A stretch of 64,000 bases of DNA from Parasponia andersonii (lineage: Eukaryota > Streptophyta > Magnoliopsida > Rosales > Cannabaceae): positions 604,986-668,985 of the forward strand of contig JXTB01000139.1 in NCBI GenBank assembly GCA_002914805.1, written 5' to 3'. A program made the position numbers and the translations under genes. Positions 12,795 to 22,472 of the stretch are shown here, one piece after another. Each line of letters opens with the position of its first letter. Position 1 is the stretch's first letter. The notes under the pieces are model-generated. The model saw only the letters and a list, made by a program, of their open reading frames with translations. It was not told where the DNA came from and did no database searches.

Positions 12795-14468
12795 CCATCA
12801 ATCAAATCAAAAGTTTCTTTCTTTTGGTACCTATAGCGTGGATATTCATAAAATGTGAGCTTTCGCCTAGTAAACACAATCTAATTCTCACAAAAATTTT
12901 TTTTTCTTATGAACAAACAATTCTATATATTTTTTTTGAAAGTCCAGTTATGTTGTTTTATGAAATCATTACTTTACGCTTTATTATAAGATATTATATC
13001 ATGATTTTATCTCATTCTTGATTGTAAAGTCTTTTATCTTTCTTATGGGTCCTGGTGTATATACCGAGAGTATATTACTGAATAGGGAATCAGGGGAGCG
13101 ACCCAACTGAAAACACCTATGGTCATAATCTTAACATACTTTTCCTTGGGAATCCTCGCTTAGGGGAGGTTGGTCTTATTTTCCCTCGGATATCCTCACC
13201 TAATGGAGTTTAGTATGACACCTTTAAATTCTTTATCTTATATAGTCTTTTCTTAATATGAATGGGTACGCTTCAATGACCCCAACCTTATATTCAACTA
13301 TCATAGCATTTTCTTTGTTAAAGTATGTTGAAGTATGATAACATTGTAAAGTAAGCATACATCTTTTTTTTTTATAGCATAGGAAAAGTATCTTTATAAG
13401 CATATATTATACATAGGCCATACAATAATAATATAAAGGCAAGTTAATACATGAAATTAATTCAAACATATCATGCTGTAAACATGAAACATTTTCAACC
13501 ATCCATGCCATAGGTGAAATTGTACTTACCTCGTAATATGATTGTCCTAGTTCCACTTATTAATTACGTACGTCTAGATTGAAGTTTATCCTGACATATA
13601 CATACTCTCTTTGTTAAAGAAAATTTAAACTGGCCTTATACTATTTTTTTTTTACTTCTAATTACTTAGTGGGCTTAAAACATTTAAGATTCAGTCTTGA
13701 TCTAGCATAAAACTTCACATTTGAGAAACAATGTCATGCTATATTCATTGACTAGTTTATACTTTCACTTAGATGGATGAGATTTGATTTTCCTTAACCT
13801 TGATCATAGTGATCTTTTTAATCTATCAATAATTTGGTTGTTGATTTGATTAATGTCATCCTAAATCAATTAAGTTTCCTTAATTATATTTCTTATCAAC
13901 AAATACTTTGAATTATTCTTGATTAATTTATTTATTCGTAATTAAGGGTCATAATATAATAATTGAGTCAACCATACTAAAGGATATACAAATTTAATAT
14001 CTAAATTCATACTTGGACTAAATATTATTTGGTATTGATCACGTTATTTAGGCTTATTACAAAACTTAGGCAAAATATAATTAGAGGCATACATTACTTA
14101 TTTCCTATAATTGATTTCATGTCTTAAATTTAAGTAAATATTTTCTTATCCCAATTAGAGATTTAAAATATATTTTTTTTATTTATTCTTATACCAAATT
14201 TCCAACCCAAAATTTTAAGTTCTATAATTTACATTTTTACCTAAAATCTTAAGATTTCTAACATTTATGCCCTCTAATGGTAAATATTTAGATATATCTT
14301 ATTTTTTTTGTTAAAAATTCTTTCTTTATTTACTTTTATATTTTAAAATAGTCTTAAAATTTCCTAAAATAAATTTTTCACATATTTGGCCCATATTTTG
14401 TCAAAATTACACTTTTGACCCAAATACTCAAAATTTTTGCATTCTAGTCCTTCCAACTTTTGAGCAAA

Positions 14469-15119
14469 CATCTTTAATTTTTAGAAAGCATTTCTAATGG
14501 GTAAAAATCTGCTCTTAAGGATCTAAGTCTAAATCATTAAGCTTGGTTCACTTTCATGTATATTTTTTAGGGTCTTACACTAAAAAAAATTTCCACTTTT
14601 TTTGTGTTTAGTCATTTTGATTTTATTATTATTATTATTATTATGAAGTATTCATATTTAGAGACTTGAGAAATCAATAAAATAAGTCTCAATGTAATAT
14701 AAATTATATAACATCTAAAGTAGGTCAAATATGTTATTACCTATTTATTCTTTTATATAATCTATTTAAACATATAACAAGCAATGTAATATAAATTATA
14801 TAACATCTTTAATTTTTGGAAAGCATTTCTAATGGGTAAAAATTTGCTCTTAAAGATCTAAGTCTAAATCATTAAGCTTGGTTCACTTTCACGCATATTT
14901 TTTAGGGTTTTACACTAAAAAATATCTTCAACTTTTTTTGTGTTTAGTCATTTTGATTTTACTACTATTATTATTATTATGAAGTATTCATATTTAGAGG
15001 CTTAAGAAATCAACAAAATAAGCCTCAATATAATATAAATTATATAGTATCTAAAGTAGGTCAAATATGTTATTACCTATTTATTCTTTTATATAATCTA
15101 TTTAAACACATAACAAGCA
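14469..15119. repeat. Tandem duplication of about 335 bp inside E1
   Basis: The stretch starting CATCTTTAATTTTT at 14469 is repeated from 14804 with few differences. Both units include an (ATT)n microsatellite (about 14620-14643 in the first) and a block ending near ACATAACAAGC. E2 does not show the duplication in the part that can be compared, so it looks private to this copy. Confidence 0.8.
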
Positions 15120-15129
15120 AGGTGAGAGA

Positions 15130-16240
15130 AATAAATACCTTCCAAGTTTAGATCTTTTTTCTTACGTCTCCACTACAAAATTAAGTGCTCTCTTCCCTTG
15201 ATTATAATTCTAAATTTCTAGAGTCAACGGGTACAATATTGTATCTCTTATGGATTTGGAAGAAAGTGAGGCATAAAGAGTTTTTTTTTTTAGAAGGAAT
15301 AATTGAAAATATGAAGATAGTTTTGGCTAAGTAATTTGAAAGGTTAAGTATGGATTTGAATTGCCAAATGAATGATCTATTTATAGGCCATCCATAGAAG
15401 ATATCCAATAATACATACTTTTACATTCCATCAAATAATCCAAGCATCATTATTATCAATTTGTCAATATATCTTCTTTTCCTACTCCATTACCTTATCT
15501 TTTATTTTATTTTTTTACTCATCTACTACTTTTGTCTCTAATCTTTCTTCTTTTTCAATTATTTGGAATCTAATACCACTAGCTCCCAAAGAAAGTCTCC
15601 ACTATATTAATTTTTTTTATACCTTTTGAATTATTTTGTAGACAAAAGTTATTAATTAGTTTTGTCTATGTCTTCTACTTTGAATTATGGCCACTAATTT
15701 CCAAAGAACATTTTCATTATGATTTTTCTTTTTTCCTACCTTTCGAATTACCCATTAACTTTATCCCTTTCCTTTTTCTATTCCACTCATTTAAAGTTAT
15801 TACCTTCCTAAGGTAAAACTTTACTACTTTTTATCTTTTTCTATAACTTATTTTCTACCCTTAGATTGATTTATCTACTTAATTCTTTATATACTTAAAT
15901 CCTAGCTATTCAAATTATGGCATGGTACTATTTGGTGCAACCATTAACTTTAGGTTATAAAATATAATAATTTTAATGTGACATAAACATGTCACATTTT
16001 TAATTAAGTTATATTGGTGTACATAATATAATTATTGTAAAATGAATTTATTATTAAGGAATACTAACTTAGAAATTCTAATTTAAAACGAGGATTAACT
16101 ATGGCTTTCTCACGTATTAAAATTTAACATTAAAATAATACTACACACATAATTTCAAGTATTTACGAATACAAACTTAATAAAATTTGACACTAAGTAT
16201 ATAATAATTCTACTAATATTGCAAGTCTACAGATTCTTAG
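15130..16240. other. Distal part of the E1 LTR, non-coding
   Basis: AT-rich sequence with pyrimidine-rich runs. Its last roughly 570 bases match 58405-58969 of E2, which identifies it as LTR E. No gene, RNA or coding motif was seen. Confidence 0.7.
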
Positions 16241-16621
16241 GAGGTGACAGGAGTTATCTATTATAGACTCTTTCTTTGTGTTTAATGTTTAGTACACCTT
16301 ACACATTAGTTTGGCAGCTATTTTAGAAAATTGAGAGAAAAGTGAGAAAAAGAAATTCTTGGAGCCACCTTTAAAGGCCATTGGAGTTCTTAGATTTACC
16401 CTTAGAAATTGTAAGAATGAGGTGCTTACTCACCTCTGCAGTTACAAGCTTGGTGCATAGGAAGGAAGACTTATTGGTTGAGACACACAATCTCTTCTAT
16501 ATATTTAGACCATAACAAAAATCTTAAAAGGTTTAATGAAAAACTATAATCCAAAAAATTTAATCTTCTATGCTTCTGTTTATCTTTGATTTGTCATATT
16601 TTTTATAAATAATAAGCAACA

Positions 16622-17094
16622 AAAGACTTGGATCAAGCTAAGAAAACTACTGAGAAGGCCAGGAAGCCAACAGAAGCAGCCGAGCAGAAGCTTCAGGAGG
16701 TGCAATAGAGTCTCAACAAGCTTGGCTAAGAAAAGGCAAGCAAAGCAGTTCAATTTCATACTTCAAGAGGACAACGAGGAGCTTGCCAAGACCAGGAAGG
16801 AGTTTCAAGGAGTATTAATTCCAAATTTTGAGGAATAGAAATCCTTCTAAGCAAAGTGCCTTGAGGACAGAGCCACTGCATTGATGTACATGCTACAGTG
16901 TACACACAATGATTCTGACTTCACTATCTTTGGTAGTGAGGCTCCTTAGCTCATTGCAAACTTCATGCCTCTAGAGGAAGAAGAAAACGAGACTGAAGAG
17001 CACGTGCTCATAGATCAATCGGGTAATGATGTTGTCGTAGAGCTAGATAGCAAAAGGAAAGCTGCAGGTGAGGAGAACCAATCCAAAAACTAGG
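16622..17094 (+). pseudogene. Coiled-coil reading frame antisense to Tat element J
   Basis: The plus-strand translation is rich in K, E, A and Q with heptad-like spacing (AKKTTEKARKPTEAAEQK), then a more acidic tail with DFTIFGSEAP and LEEEENETEEH, before a stop near 17094. It lies between LTR G and the 3' end of the J integrase, on the strand opposite to J gag-pol. Tat-lineage elements such as Grande and RIRE2 are known to carry an antisense frame in exactly this interval, so I assign it to J. Its N-terminal part would lie beyond the G insertion. Function is unknown and the frame is broken. It could instead be an unrelated host fragment. Confidence 0.5.
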
Positions 17095-17690
17095 CTTCAA
17101 CTCCCACCAAGCGAGAGGGACCCTTCTTTTTTCTCTTCTACAATGAAAGACTTGGTGTATTTTGTTCTTTATCTTATTTTTTTTGTTATTTTTAAAGTTT
17201 GTAATATTCCAAATATCAATGAAAATTTTCTTCGAACAAATTTATTTTTATACTTGCTCATAGTTTACTTAAGAAAATTTAATTTCTCTTCCCATTGTGA
17301 GAAGTCCCAATTTACACATACTTAAAAAAAATTGAAAATTTCAAATAATATAAAAATAACTATTCATATATTAGCCATATTTCATTTGACAAAATACTTA
17401 GTATAAGAGCAGCACTTTGGTTTGTATTTTTATTTTCGAGCAATAATCAATATCAATTACCTCGAACTTGGTAGTTTCGTATTTGTATTTACTCGAATTT
17501 TAGAAATTATAATCAAAACTTGTTTGTAAATTACTATGTAATCTACTTTATATACATATAGTGCCCCCTAGTTTAAAGTTTACAAGTAAGCTTGAAACTA
17601 TCAAAGATCAAAGAGTTTTATTCAAAGATAAACCTTGATTCCGTGGTTGTCTTGAGTGTGAGCAAAATTTTACAAGATATTTCTGTAAGC
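17095..17690. other. Non-coding stretch between antisense frame and J integrase
   Basis: About 600 AT-rich bases follow the coiled-coil frame and precede the antiparallel integrase end at 17691. It looks like the 3' untranslated tail of the antisense frame plus the element's own spacer. A pyrimidine-rich GTGCCCCCTAG motif occurs near 17562. I see no gene, hairpin or repeat that I can name. Confidence 0.4.
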
Positions 17691-17813
17691 TTATTGATAA
17701 TACTTCCTCAAGTATTCTACATTCTATGTTCTTGGTAGCTTGTGACTATTAATTCTGGTGAGCTTATATGACCCTGGTCAACTTTCTTTAGAAATTCGGG
17801 TATCTAGTTTGGA
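17691..17813 (-). pseudogene. Tat integrase C-terminal end of element J
   Basis: The minus-strand translation carries SYKLTRINSHKLPR and NVEYLRKYYQ followed by a stop, the typical end of integrase in plant Tat/Athila-type Ty3 elements. The rest of the integrase is on the other side of the solo LTR at 17814-18969. Integrase inserts the DNA copy into the chromosome; this end region contacts DNA. The remnant is not functional. Confidence 0.75.
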
Positions 17814-18969
17814 TGATAAGTGGTGCCACAGCCTGGGAAAAGTAGTAGCGCGAAGCCATCTCTAAGGAACAAGTGGCACTGCAATGCCACATTTCGGCAT
17901 TGTAGAGCCAGTTCTAACCCTCGTCTCACATCAATCTTGGTGCCACAGTGCCAAAAAATGCAAAATAGCTCACGAAAATCTCAGAATTTGATTCATTACC
18001 TCTTCTATTTAGCTTTCATTTCTCTCACTTGAAAAGGAATTGAAAATCCTATCAGCCAAGGGTTCTTAGAGTAATTCTAATAGAGAAAATAATACCAAAG
18101 AAGAGATTTAAGAGCAAGAAATCAGATTGGAAGCTGAAAAAGAGTTTTCTTTCCTTCACTCTTGTTTCTCTTTTATTTTCTGCAAATGAATGTGCATCAA
18201 TCTTATTATATCTGTGGTCTTTCTTCTTATATAAATATGAACTAAACTTAATTGCTAGGAAGGCAATTGATTTTTTAATGTAATCCAATTATTTTGTTTT
18301 CCTTAATTATTCATGATATCCATTATTGAGTTGATTGTTCTATCTTGAGCGTAATACATCTATTTTCTTGGCTATTAAATAGAGTTATATTGTGAAACTT
18401 TTGTGAACTTGGGAAAGGGACTTTTAGGTTTGGACATAGATAGAATGACATAATATTACTTAATGTGGGATAAGTTTGCATAGAATAGAAATATATCTAT
18501 ATAACTTGTGTAACCTCTTGAGAATAATCAAACTTAATAAACTTAGCTAATTTATATTAGGAGTAACATATTCTTTTGTCTAGGTATTTTCACTTCATCT
18601 TGGAAGAGAGTTGTGAATACATTGAATTCTCAGTTATCATCTCTAAATGGATTCTTGAATTGGGAGGAAAACTAATAGTTGGGAGAGTTTGAGGGTAGAC
18701 TACATCCCTAGATTCCTTATCATTGCTTTAAGAACAAACTTTAGTGGCTTAGTTTTGATTTCAATTCTTGCATTTTATATTGTTATTTACTTTTTAATTC
18801 CCACTTAAAACGATCATTTATTATCGTTTGGATAAATTGAAAACTAGTTATGGTCAGTAGTTAGCAATTGTGAATCAAGTACTCTTCGTGGGAATAATAC
18901 TCTCTTACTTTCTCTATTACTTGTTGTGACATGTATACTTATAGTTTGTGTATTAGAAATAGCCTAACA
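17814..18969 (+). repeat. Solo LTR of the J family, opposite to J
   Basis: About 1.16 kb that matches, in reverse complement, the J 5' LTR pieces at 26982-27510, 61664-62169 and 63473-64000. It ends GCCTAACA at 18969, exactly where the J integrase frame stops, and starts near TGATAAG at 17814, where the frame resumes. It is therefore an insertion of the same family in the opposite orientation. The flanking 5-mers (ttgga and ttagg) agree only in part, as expected for an old target duplication. The left edge is less certain than the right. Confidence 0.7.
17818..17965. repeat. Imperfect GTGGCAC/GTGCCAC repeats in J-family LTR
   Basis: Short inverted motifs recur here, including GTGGCACTGCAATGCCAC (an interrupted palindrome) and two GGTGCCACAG units. 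Related motifs occur in the matching end of the J LTR at about 63890-63965. They form a small palindrome-rich cluster near the LTR tip. Function unknown. Confidence 0.5.
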
Positions 18970-20080
18970 TTAGGTTGAGAAAACCAGCTCCTCACTCTTG
19001 CATATTGGGAGTAACTTGTTGTAAAACAAGCTCACCTTTTTTGAATAGCTTATGTTGTACTCATGTGTTATAGAAGCGAGCTACTCATTACTGGTATACA
19101 GCTACTCACATTTATGCTTGTTCTCATTTTTCCTTAATATGGTCGAGATTTCCTTGTAGGAGCTTATGATTAGCTTCTTGATCATAAGTTTCTACTTGAT
19201 GTATTTGCACTTCAATTTCAATTGATACTGCTTCTGTATCGTAGGTCATCAAGAAGGGTGTCTCATTGGTCACAATTTCAGTGGTGGTTTTATATACCTA
19301 TACAAATTTAGGGAGCTCATTGACCAAGGCCCACTTGAACTTCTTGAGCTTGGCTTTTAAGTTTTTCTTCAGTACTTTATTGACTATTTTGCCCTGGTTG
19401 TTCATTTGCAGGTGAGTTACTGTCGAGAAGCTTTTGGTTATTCTTTACTCTTTGCAGAACATTCTCATTTCTTCCATTTCAAACTGCATTATGTTATCTG
19501 AGTCGACTTTCTTAGGTACACCAAATCTATATATAATAGATTTTGCGATGAATCAAATGATCTTACTTGAGCTTATGGATGTCAATGGCTTTGCTTCGAC
19601 CTATTTGGTGAAGTAATCCACAATGACCACCACATATTTCTCCTATCCATGTCCTGTTAAAAAAGATCCTATTAGGTCAATACCCTAGACTTCAAAAGAC
19701 CATGGCAATGCCATTATTATACGCTTGACTAGTGGTGCTTTATAATAGTGGGAGAAGTATTAGCATTTATCTCATTATTGTACATAATCCATAGTGTCTT
19801 TCTTCATCATTGGCCAATAATATCTTTGAAGTGCTTTTTTTCTAGCTAGAATGGTTATCACATATTCCTTCATGTATTTCTTTAAGGATAGTTGCTGCTT
19901 CTTTATTATCTACATAACAAAGTAGTGGTATCGAGAAGCCTTATTGATATAGTAAATTATCGAGCATGATATAACAAGTTGCTCCATAGTTTACTTTGCA
20001 ACCTTCTTCTTTTTCTTCAAGTAGCCGACCATCTTTTAAATAAGACTAAATTAGATCTATCCAAGATGGTAGCTTATTGT
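18970..20080 (-). pseudogene. Tat integrase remnant of element J
   Basis: The minus strand encodes broken integrase. Recognisable parts, in sense order, are a zinc-binding-like segment near 19.8-20.0 kb, the catalytic-core approach EKYVVVIVDYFTK with GVPKKVDSDN, and the C-terminal stretch VARFYNT, GELVLQQVTPN and GAGF, which runs to the LTR at 18969. The order and wording fit plant Tat elements. The frame is heavily decayed, with well over ten breaks across J pol as a whole. Confidence 0.78.
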
Positions 20081-20099
20081 TGTTGACTCTGAAGATTGA

Positions 20100-20620
20100 T
20101 TTTTATGCCTCAATGGTTAATTTTTCAACATACTCGATTGGTATGACATCGAGTAGATCAATATCTTTACTTAAAACGAGTTTTGATAAGGTATTTGCAT
20201 TTGAGTTTTAAGCTTGTGGTATCTGGCACATATTTACTCTCTTGAAATCAGAAAGGAGTTCCTTGGTTTTCACCAGATAGGTTATCATTTGGTACCTCAA
20301 GCCTGATATTCTCCATTGATCTGCCTTACAACCAGTTGAGAATCATTATAAATTGTGATTGCTTTGACTTTTATTTCTTTACCCAATCATAGATCAGCTA
20401 GTAGTGCTTCATTATTTGAGGCTTGGAAACCAAAGCGTAGTGCACAATATATCTTGTATTCCTTTAGGCTGACTAGTATTAGTCCAACTCCAAATCCTTA
20501 CTTGTTTGACAACTTATCCATATATAGTTTCCATTCGAGTAGGTCATCAGATTCTATGGCTACCTCTTCCCTTTGATGATAGTTTATAGCATGAAGGAAA
20601 TCTTGAACTAAGTTAGCTCG
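20100..20620 (-). pseudogene. Second, archaeal-type RNase H remnant of J
   Basis: The minus-strand translation reads WKLYMDKLSN, then LRFGFQASNNEA and YNDSQLVVRQINGEYQA. This pattern matches the additional archaeal-like RNase H domain known in plant Tat elements, placed between the normal RNase H and integrase. It is a strong lineage marker for J. The domain degrades RNA in RNA-DNA hybrids; this copy is broken. Confidence 0.7.
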
Positions 20621-21500
20621 ATTGCCTATTTAAGTAGTTGCTCTAATGCCTCAAGTTTTTACAAAATCTATTTTAGTAGATATTTTGTCAGTACTTGAAT
20701 AGAGTAAGCGTGGCAGTAGGTTCTTATCTTCTGTGAGCTAATTACCAACGCATGCATTAATTTTTCCATTTTTGGATAACGAATTGATTTAGATCAACTA
20801 TCCTTCTTATTAAACTTTGCACTTCTTTTGGATTGTGGGGAGACTTTATATCGACCAAGGCTTGTTTCTTTTTTAGATTTACCTCAATTCCTCGCTCGTT
20901 CACCATAAACCCTAAGAATTTACAAAATTTACCCCAAAGGCACACTTAAGTAGGTTTAGCTTCATCTGATTTTTTTCTCAGTACACTGAATGTCTCTATG
21001 GTTGGACTTCACAAGTGTGTCATCCATATAAACCTCTATGGTTGTTCTAATCTATTCGACAAACAAGTTATTGGTACATTGCTCTAGTGTTCTTTATGCC
21101 AAAGTATTTGACTTTGTAACAATGCTGTCCTCGATCAGTAATGAAGGATATATGTTCTTCATCTAGTTTGTATATTGGGATTTGATTATGTCCTAAGTAG
21201 AGGTCCAAGCTCATGTCCATGAAGCTATCCTTAGAGCTAACTTTATTCAAGTTTTGAAGTTGATATGAGTCCTATTTTTTCCAATTGGTTTTTTTTACCG
21301 AAGACCAGATTAGATAACTAGGCCTTATATAAGGATTCATGAATGAAACTTATTTTCTCTAGCTTTTTGAGACCAAACACCCTTCTTTTTTGTCGAACTA
21401 GTTTGGATTTGGGATTGATGTTTAACCTATGTCACATAATATCCAAGTTTCCTATAAGGAAATTTTGAAGCTTTTCTCAAAGTTTCTCATCCAAGTTCCT
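20620..21500 (-). pseudogene. Reverse transcriptase and RNase H remnants of J
   Basis: Two clear pieces of Ty3/gypsy reverse transcriptase are visible on the minus strand: LDLYLGHNQIPIYKLDEEH with FITDRGQHCYKVKYFGIKN (21068-21250), and FLGFMVNERGIEVNLKKKQA with PKEVQSL (20757-20945). RNase H-like wording follows to about 20.6 kb. The wording, with an asparagine-containing GHNQI motif, is that of Tat/Athila-type elements and not of the chromoviruses A and C. It is a decayed copy. Confidence 0.82.
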
Positions 21501-21699
21501 TCCAACCTTGAGCTTCTTAGAAGGTTCCTACTCATTAAATTGAAATTCTATAAGCTCTTCAACTAGTCCAGTTGATGTTTCATCCTTGATTATCCTCAGA
21601 TCTAAGCTTATATACCTTTGCTCATGAATTTTGACTTTTTTATATCTCCTCGGCTGTTCGGATTAACTATATATAACATTTGCGAGCTTCTTTCTGCTC

Positions 21700-22150
21700 A
21701 CCTTATAGAACTCTGATTCCTATTGGTGTTGGGAATTTCATCGCCAAATAGTGAATTGAAGTTATTGCCCTTAGAACCCTTTTTAAAGGTCTTACTAATA
21801 CCACATTAAAGGCTAATCGATCGTCTACAATGAGAAACTCAACCATGATCGTGGATTGATAAGGTTGGGAACCAATAGTTAAAGCGAGCTCTATCCTTCT
21901 AAGTGGCAAAATGCTATTGCCTGTGAAACCATAGAGTTTAGTTGTAATTGGCTGAAATTCAAGTGCCATAGGTTGAGTTCCATTTGTGTCCCATTTTTTT
22001 CAAAGCGTCAACACTCAAGATGTCGATAAAGCTTTCATTGTCAACCAAGGTTATGTGGACTAGCATGTTGCCAATTTGAATAGCTATGACCAGAGGATCA
22101 TTATGTGGTTGGTGGACTCTTTGAGCATCGTCTTCAATGAAAATAATAGG
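21700..22150 (-). pseudogene. Aspartic protease remnant of J
   Basis: The minus strand carries DDAQRVHQPHNDPLV, an LVDNESFIDIL segment equivalent to the Tat protease active-site region, and further on LYGFTGNSILPL and VEFLIVDDRLAFNV. In Tat elements this retropepsin cuts the Gag-Pol precursor. It lies upstream of reverse transcriptase in the sense direction, as expected. It is broken. Confidence 0.75.
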
Positions 22151-22467
22151 CTTGCTCTCTATAACATAGGGAATATCAATTCGAGGAGCTTCTCGAGCAT
22201 CAAAAATATACTTTTTCTAGCACATCCTTGACATTCATTCCATGTATGGTCGTCTAAAAATTGTGTGAATTTCTTCTTCCACATCTTCAGTGCAATCACC
22301 TTGAACAAGTGAATTTGGCTATCTTTCTTTTTCCTCTCATTGATCATAATCTCTCATTTTTTTTTGATATCTACCAAGATAACCCTGCCATAATCTTTGA
22401 TTTTATTCTTCAATCACAACAATCATTGGTGTCGTATCCATGATCAAGATGATGTCATCACCTATTT
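22150..22467 (-). other. J gag-protease linker, decayed
   Basis: About 300 bases between the protease remnant and the A' solo LTR. Position suggests the gag-protease linker of J; the translation shows no firm domain. Confidence 0.4.
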
Positions 22468-22472
22468 AATCT

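Larger units (their letters stand above)
2809..16249. repeat. Solo LTR 'E1' (about 4 kb, split by D)
   Basis: Both edges are exact: a 5-bp direct repeat ggagt lies at 2804-2808 and 16250-16254. The element starts TGTAATGAC and ends GGTGACA. A second copy, E2 (33726-58969), has the same start and end, which fixes the family. Neither copy has an internal coding region, so both look like solo LTRs left by LTR-LTR recombination. E1 is split at 3425/12795 by element D. At about 4 kb without D it is unusually long for an LTR. The coding strand of the parent family cannot be told from the sequence. Confidence 0.85.
1586..16621 (+). repeat. 3' LTR of Ty1/copia element G (split by E1)
   Basis: The LTR starts with TGTTAGGATTATGCCC directly downstream of the G RNase H remnant and ends near AAGCAACA at 16621. 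It is in two pieces, 1586-2808 and 16255-16621 (about 1.6 kb together), because solo LTR E1 lies inside it. The pieces join without loss through the duplicated ggagt. To the right the sequence becomes the antisense frame of element J, so G was inserted in J. The 5' LTR lies off the left edge. The right boundary is an estimate from the CA tip and the change of sequence character. Confidence 0.7.

Noticed and set aside
14600-15000. Possible CRISPR-like or satellite array from ATT repeats
   Set aside because: Only two units of one tandem duplication plus a short microsatellite.
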